This document shows, piece after piece, positions 20,248 through 29,285 of a DNA stretch of 64,000 nt; the stretch's first letter is position 1; every line of letters starts with the position of its first letter. The notes below the pieces were generated by a model that saw only the letters and a list, made by a program, of their open reading frames with translations, was not told the origin of the DNA and ran no database searches. The stretch is from Pseudactinotalea suaedae (GTDB taxonomy: Bacteria > Actinomycetota > Actinomycetes > Actinomycetales > Beutenbergiaceae). A program made the translations under genes and the position numbers. The DNA lies in assembly GCF_009733815.1 (NCBI RefSeq), contig NZ_WNXY01000002.1, forward strand, positions 124,001-188,000, given 5' to 3'.

Positions 20248-21048
20248 TCAGTCGCCGTGCCACTGACCGCGCTGCTCGAGCACCTCGCGCAGCACGTCGG
20301 GGCGATCGGTGATCAGCCCGTCGACACCGGCGTCGAGGAGCCGGTTGATGTCGGCGGGTGTGTCGACGGTCCACACGTGCACCTGCATGCCCCGACGGTG
20401 CGCCGCCGCGATGAACGCCGGCGTCAGCACGCGCACGCCACGGCGCCGTTCCGGCACCTGCAGGCACACGGCCCCGCCGGCGGTGGCGAACGAGCGCCAC
20501 AGCCAGGGCCGCACGCGCAGCGACATGACCTCCGGCGGCGAGGCCGAGGTCACCACGCCAGGGAGCAGCCGGCGCGCACGGGTCAGCCTGGCGTGGCTGA
20601 AGGAGGCGATCAGCACCCGCTCCTGCGCACCCGCCTCCTCGATGGCGCGCACCGTCGGCTCGATCACCTCGGCCGTCTTGACGTCGATGTTGAACCGCGT
20701 GCGCGGGAACGCCTCGAGGAGCTCGGCGATCGTCGCGATCGGCTCACCGCCGCGCAGCCGGACGGAACCGATCTCGGCCGCCGTCAGCGATCCGAAGGGC
20801 CGCTCGCCGAAGCCCGAGTCCGGAGCGACGCGCGACAGGTCTCGGTCGTGGAACGCGAAGGCGACGCCGTCCAGGCTTGCGCGCGCGTCGGTCTCGATGT
20901 GGCGGTACCCCAGGGCAACGGCGTTGCCCACCGCCCGCAGCGAGTTCTCGATGCCGACGTTCACCGGCAGCCCGTCGCCGCCACGGTGTGCGAGGGCGAT
21001 CGGGGTCTCGGTCAGGAAGCGGCTCGTCGAGCCGCCGGGCTCGACCAC
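20248..21048 (-). CDS. Glycerophosphodiester phosphodiesterase family protein
   Basis: A 266-residue GDPD TIM-barrel enzyme that would hydrolyse glycerophosphodiesters to glycerol 3-phosphate and an alcohol. Signature residues are AHRGG (catalytic His), the ENSLRA and HIETDARASLDG acidic metal ligands, FHDRDLSR (second catalytic His) and FNIDVKT. The C terminus VHVWTVDTPADINRLLDAGVDGLITDRPD is typical. There is no signal peptide, so it is cytosolic. The GTG start lies 1 base after the stop of the peroxiredoxin gene, indicating coupling. Confidence 0.9.
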   Translation of the reverse strand: MVEPGGSTSRFLTETPIALAHRGGDGLPVNVGIENSLRAVGNAVALGYRHIETDARASLDGVAFAFHDRDLSRVAPDSGFGERPFGSLTAAEIGSVRLRGGEPIATIAELLEAFPRTRFNIDVKTAEVIEPTVRAIEEAGAQERVLIASFSHARLTRARRLLPGVVTSASPPEVMSLRVRPWLWRSFATAGGAVCLQVPERRRGVRVLTPAFIAAAHRRGMQVHVWTVDTPADINRLLDAGVDGLITDRPDVLREVLEQRGQWHGD

Positions 21049-21049
21049 C

Positions 21050-21526
21050 TCAGCTCGTCTCGGCGAGCAGGCGCTCGACGGCGGCCCGGTGCGTTCCGAG
21101 GTCGCGCGCCACCCCCGCGGGGCTTCGTGTCGACCACCGGACCACGCGGCCGGCGTCGACCAGGTAGGAGGTGCGCGTCGCGGTGCCCCGCTCCTCGTCG
21201 AGCGCTCCGTACCGGCGGGCGACCTCACCGTGCGGCCAGAAGTCGGACAGCAGCGTCGGAGCCGAACCGCCGGCGACACCGGCGGCCTCGGCCCAGGTCC
21301 GCAGCGCGAACATCGAGTCGCAGCTGATGCCAAGGACCCGGACCCCGTGCTCGGCCACGCTCTCGGCGAGCCCGATCATCCCGGCGAGCTCGTTCGAGCA
21401 CAGCGGCGTGAACGCTGCTGGCAGGAACACCAGCAGCGCGGCGCCGTCGAGATCGACGAGGTCGACCGGGGTTCCGTCGGTGTCCGGGAGCCGGAACGCC
21501 GGGACGGACCGCCCGGCCTGGATCAC
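21050..21526 (-). CDS. Peroxiredoxin (AhpE/BCP-like)
   Basis: A 158-residue thiol peroxidase of the AhpC/TSA fold. The active-site motif PxxxTxxC is seen in FLPAAFTPLCSNEL, giving a peroxidatic Cys at about residue 43. A second Cys lies in GISCDSM (about residue 69), and no C-terminal resolving Cys is present, resembling 1-Cys AhpE. The GTG start overlaps the stop of DUF3052 (GTGA). The gene order DUF3052-peroxiredoxin beside aceE is common in actinomycetes. Confidence 0.9.
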   Translation of the reverse strand: MIQAGRSVPAFRLPDTDGTPVDLVDLDGAALLVFLPAAFTPLCSNELAGMIGLAESVAEHGVRVLGISCDSMFALRTWAEAAGVAGGSAPTLLSDFWPHGEVARRYGALDEERGTATRTSYLVDAGRVVRWSTRSPAGVARDLGTHRAAVERLLAETS

Positions 21527-21948
21527 CTGCCGCGGCCGCGGGACGTCAGCCTGAACGCCGACCAGGCGGGCGCCACCGGCAGTATCGAGGTCGTGTGCAG
21601 CCCCGCCGTGGTCGCAGCCTCGTCCACCTCGGCGGGTGGCACGTGCCCCTCGCGACCAGCCTTGGGCGCGAGCACCCAGATGAGCCCGCCGTCCTCCAGG
21701 GTGGTCAACGCATCGGTGAGGAGGTCGGTGAGGTCCTGCGTGTCGCCGTCGTCATCTCGCCACCAGATCAGCGCGACGTCGATGACGTCGCCGAAGCTCT
21801 CGTCCTCGAGCGGGCTGCCCGCGGCAGCCTCGATCTCGGCCCGCAGCGCCTCGTCACAGTCGCTGTCGTACCCGAACTCCTGGATCACCTGCCCGGGTGT
21901 CACGCCCAGGCGCCCTGATCCATCGGTCGTCTCCGGCGGTGCTGACAC
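21523..21948 (-). CDS. DUF3052 family protein
   Basis: A 141-residue acidic protein of the actinobacterial DUF3052 family (M. tuberculosis Rv2239c type). Conserved features are the start of the fold LGVTPGQVIQEFGYDSDCDEALRAEIE, the DVALIWWRDDDGD centre and the GLIWVLAPKAGREGHVPPAEV block. The biochemical role is unknown; the fold looks like a methyltransferase-derived binding domain, which is my inference. The GTG gives the family length; AGAGGA lies 12 bases upstream, which is rather far. It diverges from aceE, with 234 bases between starts. Confidence 0.85.
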   Translation of the reverse strand: MSAPPETTDGSGRLGVTPGQVIQEFGYDSDCDEALRAEIEAAAGSPLEDESFGDVIDVALIWWRDDDGDTQDLTDLLTDALTTLEDGGLIWVLAPKAGREGHVPPAEVDEAATTAGLHTTSILPVAPAWSAFRLTSRGRGR

Positions 21949-22182
21949 TGGTACGCAGATCCTCTCGTCGGGGTGGGGAACTGAACACGATCCTAGTGTC
22001 AGCGACATCACAGCACCCGTGAAGGACATGTGGTGTCGCTGTGGCAGGCTTCGGGGAAGAATGGCATGAGGTAGTACCGGTCCGGAGCCCAGGGCGGCCC
22101 GAACCCGCGAGGCGCCGATGCCAGGGCGAGCACGACCTGGCGGCGTCGGCAGCGAACCGAAAGCCCCGGAGAAGAGGAACTC

Positions 22183-24927
22183 GTGACGTCCCCTGCTGGT
22201 CCACTCATCAACGGTCTGCTCAGTCAGGTCCGCGACATCGACGCGGAAGAGACGAGCGAGTGGCTGGAGTCGCTCGACGGCCTGGTCGAGAACCGAGGCG
22301 GTCCCCGCGCCCGCTACATCCTGCTGAACATGCTCAAGCGGGCCCGCGAGCGGGGCGTCGTTGTCCCGCAGCCGGTGACCACGCCGTACGTGAACACGAT
22401 CGGTGTCCACGACGAGCCGTACTTCCCCGGTGACGAGGCGGTCGAGCGCCGCTACCGCGACTACCTGCGGTGGAACTCCGCCGTGATGGTCACGCGCGCG
22501 CAGCGTCCCGGCATCTCCGTCGGCGGCCACATCTCCTCCTACGCCTCGGTCGCGACGCTGTACGAGGTCGGCCTCAACCACTTCTTCCGCGGCAAGGACC
22601 ACCCGGGCGGCGGCGACAGCATCTACTTCCAGGGCCACGCCGCCCCGGGCATGTACGCCCGCGCCTTCCTCGAGGGCCGCCTCACCCAGGCCGACCTCGA
22701 CGGGTTCCGCCAGGAGCTCTCGCGTACCTCGGGCGGCCGCGGCCTCCCCTCCTACCCGCACCCGCGGAACATGCCCGACTTCTGGGAGTTCCCCACGGTC
22801 TCGATGGGTCTGGGCCCCGCCTCGGCGATCTACCAGGCGTGGATCAACCGGTTCATGGAGTTCCGGGGCATCAAGGACACCTCCGACCAGCGCATCTGGG
22901 CGTTCCTGGGCGACGGCGAGATGGACGAGCCGGAGTCGCGCGGCATGCTGCAGCTCGCGGCGCAGCAGGGGCTCGACAACCTCACGTTCGTCATCAACTG
23001 CAACCTGCAGCGCCTTGACGGCCCGGTCCGCGGCAACGGCAAGATCATCCAGGAGCTCGAGGGCTTCTTCCGGGGTGCCGGCTGGAACGTCATCAAGACG
23101 ATCTGGGGCCGTGAGTGGGACCCGCTGCTGGAGGCGGACAAGGACCGCGCTCTGGTCAACCTCATGAACAACACGCCCGACGGCGACTTCCAGACCTACC
23201 GTGCCGAGTCCGGCGGGTTCATCCGGGACCACTTCTTCGGCCGCGACCCCCGCACGAAGGCGCTGGTCGAGAAGATGTCGGACGACGAGATCTGGGGCTT
23301 GAAGCGCGGCGGTCACGACTACCGCAAGCTCTACGCGGCCTACGACGCCGCGGTCAAGCACAGCGGTCAGCCGACCGTGATCCTGGCCCACACGATCAAG
23401 GGCTACGGGCTCGGCCCCTCGTTCGCCGGCCGCATGGCGACGCACCAGATGAAGAAGCTCAAGGCGGACGACCTCAAGGGCCTGCGCGACTCGCTGGAGA
23501 TCCCGTTCACCGACGCCGAGCTCGACGCCGACCCGTACCTGCCGCCGTACTTCCACCCCGGCATGGACGCCCCGGAGATCGAGTACATGATGGAGCGCCG
23601 CCGGGCGCTCGGTGGGTTCCTGCCCGAGCGGCGTGAGGTGCACACCGCCGTGACGCTGCCCGAGGACAAGACCTACGAGCGCCTCGCCAAGGGCTCCGGG
23701 CAGCAGGAGGTCGCCACCACGATGGCGCTCGTGCAGCTGTTCAAGGACCTGCTGCGCGACAAGGAGTTCGGTCGCCGGATCGTCCCGATCATCCCGGACG
23801 AGGCCCGCACCTTCGGGCTGGATGCGATCTTCCCGAGCACGAAGATCTTCAACACCCAGGGTCAGCACTACCTGGCGGCCGACCGCGAGCTGCTGCTCTC
23901 CTACAAGGAGTCCGAGCAGGGCGGTCTGCTGCACACCGGCATCAACGAGGCCGGCTCGGCAGCAGCGTTCCAGGCGGTCGGCACCGCCTACGCCACGCAC
24001 GGCGAGCCGATGGTGCCGTTCTACTTCTACTACTCGATGTTCGGCTTCCAGCGCACGGGCGACCAGTTCTGGGCGGCCGGCGACCAGCTGACCCGTGGCT
24101 TCCTCATCGGCGCCACGGCCGGCCGGACCACGCTGACCGGTGAGGGCCTGCAGCACGCCGACGGCCACTCGCCGATCCTCGCCTCGACCAACACCGCGGT
24201 CGTCAGCTACGACCCCGCCTACGGCTACGAGATCCGGCACATCGTCAAGGACGGGCTGGAGCGGATGTACGGGGAGGGCGACGACCGGGATCCGAATGTC
24301 ATCTACTACCTGACGGTCTACAACGAGCCGATGCTGCAGCCGGCCGAGCCGGAGGACGTCGACGTCGAGGGCATCCTCAAGGGCATCTACCGGCTCCGCG
24401 CCGGTGAGGGTGACGGCCCGCGCGTGCAGATCCTGGCTTCCGGGGTCGCGGTCCCGTGGGCGCTCCAGGCGCAGCAGCAGCTGCGTGAGGAGTGGGGCGT
24501 CGTGGCCGACGTGTGGTCGGTGACGAGCTGGACCGAGCTGCGGCGCGACGGGCTGGCCGCGGACCGCGAGGCCTACGTCAACCCGACGGGCGAGCAGCGC
24601 ACCCCCTACGTGACCAGCAAGCTCGCCGACGCCCAGGGTCCGTTCGTGGCCGTGTCCGACTACGACCACCTGGTCCCCGACCAGATCCGCGCCTGGGTCC
24701 CGGGTGACTACCTGACGCTCGGTGCCGACGGTTTCGGCTTCTCCGACACCCGGCCCGCCGTGCGGCGACACTTCCTGATCGACACGCAGTCGATCGTGAC
24801 CCGGGCGCTGCAGGCGCTGGCGCGCCGCGGCGAGGTGGACGCCTCGGCTCCCGCGCAGGCGATCGAGCGGTACCGCCTCCTCGACGTCAACGCGGGAACC
24901 ACCGGCACCGCCGGCGGCGACGCCTGA
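22183..24927 (+). CDS. aceE: Pyruvate dehydrogenase E1 component, homodimeric type
   Basis: AceE decarboxylates pyruvate with thiamine diphosphate and passes the acetyl group to the E2 lipoyl domain, feeding acetyl-CoA into the fatty acid genes nearby. The 914-residue length matches the homodimeric E1 family. The ThDP/magnesium motif [12 protein letters not shown]...NCNLQRLDG is at about residues 244-280; the HTIKGYGLG and [10 protein letters not shown] segments and the [18 protein letters not shown] region (activity loop) are all present. AGAGGA precedes the GTG at good spacing. A 13-bp perfect hairpin follows the stop. Confidence 0.97.
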   Translation: MTSPAGPLINGLLSQVRDIDAEETSEWLESLDGLVENRGGPRARYILLNMLKRARERGVVVPQPVTTPYVNTIGVHDEPYFPGDEAVERRYRDYLRWNSAVMVTRAQRPGISVGGHISSYASVATLYEVGLNHFFRGKDHPGGGDSIYFQGHAAPGMYARAFLEGRLTQADLDGFRQELSRTSGGRGLPSYPHPRNMPDFWEFPTVSMGLGPASAIYQAWINRFMEFRGIKDTSDQRIWAFLGDGEMDEPESRGMLQLAAQQGLDNLTFVINCNLQRLDGPVRGNGKIIQELEGFFRGAGWNVIKTIWGREWDPLLEADKDRALVNLMNNTPDGDFQTYRAESGGFIRDHFFGRDPRTKALVEKMSDDEIWGLKRGGHDYRKLYAAYDAAVKHSGQPTVILAHTIKGYGLGPSFAGRMATHQMKKLKADDLKGLRDSLEIPFTDAELDADPYLPPYFHPGMDAPEIEYMMERRRALGGFLPERREVHTAVTLPEDKTYERLAKGSGQQEVATTMALVQLFKDLLRDKEFGRRIVPIIPDEARTFGLDAIFPSTKIFNTQGQHYLAADRELLLSYKESEQGGLLHTGINEAGSAAAFQAVGTAYATHGEPMVPFYFYYSMFGFQRTGDQFWAAGDQLTRGFLIGATAGRTTLTGEGLQHADGHSPILASTNTAVVSYDPAYGYEIRHIVKDGLERMYGEGDDRDPNVIYYLTVYNEPMLQPAEPEDVDVEGILKGIYRLRAGEGDGPRVQILASGVAVPWALQAQQQLREEWGVVADVWSVTSWTELRRDGLAADREAYVNPTGEQRTPYVTSKLADAQGPFVAVSDYDHLVPDQIRAWVPGDYLTLGADGFGFSDTRPAVRRHFLIDTQSIVTRALQALARRGEVDASAPAQAIERYRLLDVNAGTTGTAGGDA

Positions 24928-24939
24928 CGATCCCCACCT

Positions 24940-24971
24940 GAGGGCGCCGCGAAGTCTCTCGCGGCGCCCTC
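24940..24971. terminator. Bidirectional terminator between aceE and the VOC gene
   Basis: Two 13-base arms, 24940-24952 and 24959-24971 (core GGGCGCCGCG with CGCGGCGCCC), are perfectly complementary around a 6-base loop. The hairpin sits 12 bases after the aceE stop and 2 bases before the end of the convergent VOC gene. No T-run is present. Confidence 0.75.
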
Positions 24972-24973
24972 GG

Positions 24974-25423
24974 TCATGCCCCGGGCGGCCCAGGACGCTG
25001 CGAGGCCGCCCATCTCGACCCGGTCTCCGCGACGTCCGGGTCGAACGGGTTGTGCGCGATCTCCCAGCGGAACCCGGCAGGGTCGGCGAAGTAGCCCGTG
25101 TAGCCGCCCCACTGCCGGCGCCGCCCGGCGAGCACCTCGGCGGCGCCGGCAGCGCGGGCGGCGTCGAGCACGGCATCCACCGCGGCAGGGCTGTCGACGT
25201 TGTGAGCCAGCGTGATCGGCGCCAGGCCCGGTGCCGGGTCACCCACCTCGGCCCGGAAGCTCGCCAGCTCCCACAACGAGAGCACCAGGCCGGGCCCGAC
25301 CTGCAGGAAGATCACGTCCTCCGAGTCCTGCCGGGCGTGCCACCCGAGGCCATCGATGTAGAACCGGCGCGCGGCGTCCAGATCGGGCACCGCGAGGGTG
25401 ACGAAGCTCAGGTACTGATCCAT
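24974..25423 (-). CDS. VOC family protein
   Basis: A 149-residue glyoxalase/bleomycin-resistance-fold protein with paired modules: SFVTLAVPDLDAARRFYIDGLGW and the second half GGYTGYFADPAGFRWEIAHNP. Related actinobacterial proteins keep the WEIAHNP ending. The role is unknown. The start has a strong Shine-Dalgarno site (GGAAGGAT) at good spacing. It diverges from the FasR-like regulator gene and the shared 76-base gap contains a perfect 19-bp inverted repeat, so it may share that control. Confidence 0.85.
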   Translation of the reverse strand: MDQYLSFVTLAVPDLDAARRFYIDGLGWHARQDSEDVIFLQVGPGLVLSLWELASFRAEVGDPAPGLAPITLAHNVDSPAAVDAVLDAARAAGAAEVLAGRRRQWGGYTGYFADPAGFRWEIAHNPFDPDVAETGSRWAASQRPGPPGA

Positions 25424-25461
25424 GCGGCCATCCTTCCCGACGGCACCGACATGCCGGCGTC

Positions 25462-25493
25462 GTTGTGGAAGTTCCACAACAGCGGCCTATCCT
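25462..25493 (+). promoter_or_regulatory. Inverted-repeat operator and -10 element of the FasR-like gene
   Basis: GTTGTGGAA-G-TTCCACAAC (25462-25480) is a perfect 9-bp inverted repeat around one base. TATCCT (25488-25493) lies 6 bases before the GTG at 25500, so the mRNA is probably leaderless. A second site with the same spacing, CTTGT-N9-ACAAC, lies at 26726-26744 before fabD. The natural reading is an autoregulatory site of the regulator. Confidence 0.6.
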
Positions 25494-25499
25494 GACCGC

Positions 25500-26732
25500 G
25501 TGAGCACCGACACCCGGCCCAAGGTCGCCCCTCCCGGCAGCGACGACATGGTCAGGCGCCTGCGGCACGGCACCAGCCAGCTCACGACCGCGGCGCTCGA
25601 ACGCCTCGATCGCGATCTGTCCTGGTACCGCGCGCTCCACGCCGAGGACCGTTCGTGGATCGGGCTCGTGGTGCAGGCCGGCATCGCGAGCTTCATCTCC
25701 TGGTACGAGAACCCGCAGCGTGGCACGTCGAACGCCGCGGAGATCTTCCGTGCCGCTCCCCCGGAGCTGACCCGGTCGATCTCGCTGCAGCACACCCTGC
25801 AGCTCGTGCGGATCATCGTCGAGATCGTCGAGGAGCAGACCGACACCCTCGCGACCTCGGCCGACCGCGCGTCGCTGCGCGAGGCGGTGCTGCTCTACTC
25901 CCGCGAGGTCGCGTTCTCCGCGGCGGAGGTGTACGCGCGCGCCGCCGAGTCGCGCGGCGCGTGGGACGCCCGACTCGAGGCGCTCGTGGTCGACTCGCTG
26001 CTGCGCGGCGAGGCCGACGACACCGCGGGCGCCACCGGGGCCTCGGAGGGACTGCGCTCGCGCGTCGCCGCCCTCGGATGGGCGGGCCGCGGCAACACGA
26101 TCGTGCTGGTCGGGTCGATCGACGACCATCTCGACGACGTCCGCGCGGCCGAGCTGCGTCGTGCCGCGCGGCGGGCCGCGTCGGACGCGCTGGTCGGGAT
26201 CCACGGCGACCGGCTCGTCGTCGTGCTGGGCGGCGAGGGCAACCTGCGCACCCAGGCGGAGTCCTTGCTGGACAAGTTCGGGCCGGGTCCGGTCGTGATC
26301 GGTCCGCAGGTGCGCGACCTCGCCGACGCCGGTCGGTCGGCTCGTGCAGCCCTGTCGGGCCTGGTGGCCGTGACCGCGTGGCCCTCGGCGCCGCGCCCCG
26401 TGCTCGCCGACGAGCTGCTCCCGGAGCGGATGCTGATCGGCGACGCCGATGCCCGCCGCACGCTGCTCACCGAGGTGTACACGCCGCTGCTCGGCGTCGG
26501 CGGCCACCTGCTGGAGACCCTGAGCGCCTACCTCAGCGAGGGTCGCTCGCTCGAGGCGACCGCTCGACAGCTGTTCGTGCACCCGAACACCGTGCGCTAC
26601 CGGCTGCGGCGGATCGCGACGGTCACCGGCTGGGATCCGACCGACGCGCGGGAGGGTTTCGTGCTCCACATCGCCCTGGTGGCGGGTCGACTCGACTCCG
26701 CGGGTCCACGTGCCAACGACGTGCGCTTGTAG
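25500..26732 (+). CDS. PucR-type regulator of fatty acid synthesis (FasR/MabR-like)
   Basis: A 410-residue regulator in the position held by Streptomyces FasR and mycobacterial MabR (Rv2242), directly upstream of fabD. The N-terminal region (about residues 20-160) is helical (DLSWYRALHAEDRSWIGLVVQAGI), a middle GGDEF-like CdaR region follows, and the C terminus has the PucR helix-turn-helix LSEGRSLEATARQLFVHPNTVRYRLRRIATVTGW. Known relatives activate the FAS II operon and sense acyl-CoA. The GTG was chosen because of the -10 element 6 bases before it. The stop overlaps a second operator-like site. Confidence 0.9.
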   Translation: MSTDTRPKVAPPGSDDMVRRLRHGTSQLTTAALERLDRDLSWYRALHAEDRSWIGLVVQAGIASFISWYENPQRGTSNAAEIFRAAPPELTRSISLQHTLQLVRIIVEIVEEQTDTLATSADRASLREAVLLYSREVAFSAAEVYARAAESRGAWDARLEALVVDSLLRGEADDTAGATGASEGLRSRVAALGWAGRGNTIVLVGSIDDHLDDVRAAELRRAARRAASDALVGIHGDRLVVVLGGEGNLRTQAESLLDKFGPGPVVIGPQVRDLADAGRSARAALSGLVAVTAWPSAPRPVLADELLPERMLIGDADARRTLLTEVYTPLLGVGGHLLETLSAYLSEGRSLEATARQLFVHPNTVRYRLRRIATVTGWDPTDAREGFVLHIALVAGRLDSAGPRANDVRL

Positions 26733-26744
26733 GGTATCCACAAC
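26726..26744 (+). promoter_or_regulatory. Second FasR-like operator, upstream of fabD
   Basis: CTTGTAGGGTATCCACAAC has the same 19-base size as the site before the regulator gene and keeps TTGT-N9-ACAA with GG and CC at the matching inner positions. It overlaps the regulator stop codon and lies 67 bases before the fabD start. Confidence 0.55.
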
Positions 26745-26811
26745 CGCGCCGGTCGAGCTTGGTCCGATCCGGCGTCCGTGAACCTCGACTCCGAGCGGGA
26801 GAGTAGACAGC

Positions 26812-27756
26812 GTGATCGCCGTACTGTGTCCGGGCCAGGGCTCGCAGACCCCTGGGATGCTGGAGCCGTGGCTCGACGTCGACGGGCTCGAGGCCCGCGA
26901 CCTGCTCGCACGGCTGGGTGAGGCCGCGCAGGTCGACCTCCTCCACCTGGGCACCGAGGCCGATGCCGACGCCATCAAGGACACCGCGGTCGCGCAGCCG
27001 CTGATCGTGGCCACGTCGCTGCTCAGCCTCGCCGCGCTCACCTCACGCATCGGCGCGCACACCGGTTGGGCGTCGGTGACGGCCGGGCACTCGGTCGGCG
27101 AGTACGCCGCCGCGGTGGTCGCCGGTGTGCTCACCGAGACCGATGCGCTCGCGCTCGTCGCCACCCGTGGTCGCGCGATGGCAGCGGCAGCAGCCACGAG
27201 CCCGACCGGCATGGCCGCCGTCGTCGGCGGCGACCCGGCGGAGGTCGTGGCCGCGATCGAGGCGCTCGGGCTGGTGCCGGCGAACGTGAACGGTGGCGGC
27301 CAGGTCGTCGCCGCCGGCTCCCTCGAGGCGCTCGAGCAGCTCAAGGGAGACGCGCCGGCGCGCGCCCGGGTGATCCCGCTCGCCGTCGCGGGTGCGTTCC
27401 ACACCGACTACATGGCCAGCGCCGTCGCGGCCGTCACCGAGGCCGCCGCCGCGCTCACCCCCGCCGCTCCCCTGCTCTCGCTTCTGACCAACGCCGATGG
27501 CTCGGTCGTCCCCGACGGCCCGACGGCGGTGCGCGAGATGGTCGCCCAGATCTCTCGCCCGGTGCGGTGGGACAGGTGCCAGGAGCAGCTGGCCGAGCTC
27601 GGTGTCACGGCGGCGATCGAGCTCGCCCCGGCCGGCGTGCTGACCGGGCTCGCCCGCCGTACCCTCAAGGAGGTCGAGGTCGTCGCGCTCAAGAGCCCTG
27701 ACGACCTGGAGGCCGCCGCCGACCTGGTCGCACGCCACGCCGCAGCGACCCGATGA
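26812..27756 (+). CDS. fabD: Malonyl-CoA:ACP S-malonyltransferase
   Basis: FabD loads malonyl groups from CoA onto acyl carrier protein to start and extend fatty acids. The 314-residue protein has the N-terminal LCPGQGSQTPGM loop, the nucleophile elbow GHSVGE with Ser at residue 94, and the catalytic His in AGAFHTDYM at about residue 197. GGGAG lies before the GTG start. It is the first enzyme gene of the operon fabD-fabH-acpP-fabF, with a regulator site upstream. Confidence 0.96.
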   Translation: MIAVLCPGQGSQTPGMLEPWLDVDGLEARDLLARLGEAAQVDLLHLGTEADADAIKDTAVAQPLIVATSLLSLAALTSRIGAHTGWASVTAGHSVGEYAAAVVAGVLTETDALALVATRGRAMAAAAATSPTGMAAVVGGDPAEVVAAIEALGLVPANVNGGGQVVAAGSLEALEQLKGDAPARARVIPLAVAGAFHTDYMASAVAAVTEAAAALTPAAPLLSLLTNADGSVVPDGPTAVREMVAQISRPVRWDRCQEQLAELGVTAAIELAPAGVLTGLARRTLKEVEVVALKSPDDLEAAADLVARHAAATR

Positions 27757-27793
27757 CCACCACCGCACCCGAACCACGTCGCGAGGACTCCGC

Positions 27794-28846
27794 ATGACCA
27801 CCACGCTGCGCCTGAACGAGCCGATCCCCGGATCGCGCATCATCGCCGTCGGCGGATCCCGGGGCGAGAACCTCGTGCCGAACGACGACATCGTCGGCCC
27901 GATCAACTCCTCCGACGAGTGGATCACCCAGCGCACCGGCATCAAGACCCGCGCCCGTGCGGACGAGGGCACCACCATCCTCGACCTGGCGGCCCGGGCA
28001 GCCGAGGACGCGCTCGCCAGGTCCGGTGTCAGCGCCGCTGATCTCGACGCCGTCATCGTCGCCACGGTCACGCACTTCGAGCAGACGCCGGCCCTGGCCA
28101 CGCTGCTGACCGAGCGCCTCGGTGCCACGCCCGCCGCGGCGTTCGACATCTCCGCCGCGTGTGCCGGCTACTGCTACGGGATCGCCCAGGCCGACGCCCT
28201 GGTCCGCGCGGGGACCGCGGAGCACGTGCTGGTCGTCGGTGTCGAGCGGATGAGCGACTTCATCGACCCGACCGACCGGACGATCTCGTTCCTGCTGGGC
28301 GACGGTGCGGGAGCCGCCGTCGTCGGTCGTTCGGACACCCCGAAGATCGGCCCCACGGTGTGGGGCAGCGACGGCAGCCTCGCCGGTGCGATCTACCAGA
28401 CGAGGCCGTGGCTGGACTACCGCCGGGAGGAGCTGGGCGAGCCCGCCCCGGAGCGGGCCGAGCTCGCCGAGGAGGTGTCCCAGATGGTCAGCCCCACGCT
28501 GCGCCAGCAGGGACCCACGGTGTTCAAGTGGGTCATCACGAACATCCCGAAGCTGGCCAGGCGCACGATCGAGGCCGCCGGGCTCACGCCGCAGGACATC
28601 GACGTGTTCGTCCCGCACCAGGCGAACATGCGCATCACCGACCAGCTACTCAAGACCATGGGGCTCCGCGACGACGTCGTGGTCGGGCGCGACATCGCCG
28701 ACACCGGTAATACGTCGGCCGCGTCCATCCCGCTGGCGACCGAGCGGCTGCTGCGCGAGGGCGCCGCCAAGAGCGGTGACGTGGCGCTGCAGATCGGCTT
28801 CGGCGCCGGCATGGCGTTCGCGGGTCAGGTCGTCATCCTGCCGTGA
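27794..28846 (+). CDS. fabH: 3-oxoacyl-ACP synthase III
   Basis: FabH condenses an acyl-CoA primer with malonyl-ACP to begin a chain; actinobacterial forms often take branched primers. The 350-residue thiolase-fold enzyme has Cys123 (in ISAACAGYCYG), His275 (in VPHQANMRI) and Asn306 (in DTGNTSAASIPLA), the full catalytic triad. The ATG has GAGGA upstream and lies 37 bases after fabD. Confidence 0.96.
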   Translation: MTTTLRLNEPIPGSRIIAVGGSRGENLVPNDDIVGPINSSDEWITQRTGIKTRARADEGTTILDLAARAAEDALARSGVSAADLDAVIVATVTHFEQTPALATLLTERLGATPAAAFDISAACAGYCYGIAQADALVRAGTAEHVLVVGVERMSDFIDPTDRTISFLLGDGAGAAVVGRSDTPKIGPTVWGSDGSLAGAIYQTRPWLDYRREELGEPAPERAELAEEVSQMVSPTLRQQGPTVFKWVITNIPKLARRTIEAAGLTPQDIDVFVPHQANMRITDQLLKTMGLRDDVVVGRDIADTGNTSAASIPLATERLLREGAAKSGDVALQIGFGAGMAFAGQVVILP

Positions 28847-28955
28847 TCACCGGCTGGTCCAGCGCGTTGCCGCACACGCGGCAGGCGAGTCCGCAACACT
28901 GGGTCCGCGAACGGTCGAGATCGACCAGCAGACCACCACAGAAGGGAAACCACGC

Positions 28956-29204
28956 ATGGCGCACAGCGAATCCGAGATCCTCGAGGGCCTCGCCGAGATC
29001 GTCAACGAGGAGACGGGGCTGCCCACCGACGCGGTCACCGCGGACAAGTCGTTCACCGACGACCTCGACATCGACTCGCTGACGATGATGACCGTCGTCT
29101 CGGTCGCCGAGGAGAAGTTCGGCGTGACGATCCCGGACGAGGACGTCAAGAACCTCACCACCGTCGGCGACGCCGTCAGCTTCATCGCCCAGGCCCAGGC
29201 CTGA
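28956..29204 (+). CDS. acpP: Acyl carrier protein
   Basis: An 82-residue acidic four-helix protein that carries growing acyl chains on a phosphopantetheine arm. The arm attaches to Ser41 in the DLDIDSLTMM motif (usual DSL). The ATG has GAAGGG upstream. A strong 14-bp hairpin lies just after the stop, before fabF, and could stabilise the acpP message or reduce read-through, giving excess carrier protein. Confidence 0.97.
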   Translation: MAHSESEILEGLAEIVNEETGLPTDAVTADKSFTDDLDIDSLTMMTVVSVAEEKFGVTIPDEDVKNLTTVGDAVSFIAQAQA

Positions 29205-29207
29205 GCC

Positions 29208-29246
29208 CGAACGGGTGCCGCCGCCGCTCGGCGCGGCACCCGTTCG
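29208..29246 (+). terminator. Hairpin between acpP and fabF, probable attenuator
   Basis: The 14-base arms 29208-29221 and 29233-29246 (CGAACGGGTGCCGC and its exact complement) enclose an 11-base loop. The stem begins 4 bases after the acpP stop and ends 40 bases before fabF. No T-run follows, so partial termination or protection of the upstream 3' end are both possible. Confidence 0.6.
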
Positions 29247-29285
29247 TCCACCACCACCCACCCACACACGAGGGAGCGACGAACC

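Noticed and set aside
21523-25242. 1239-codon minus-strand frame across aceE
   Set aside because: Only its last part (the DUF3052 protein) is real. The rest is antisense to aceE, which has a full ThDP enzyme sequence, and reads as low-complexity Val/Arg/Asp.
26726-26744. DnaA boxes at the fasR-fabD sites
   Set aside because: GTATCCACA resembles a DnaA box, but the two sites are isolated, share a wider 19-base symmetry, and there is no cluster or dnaA/dnaN context.
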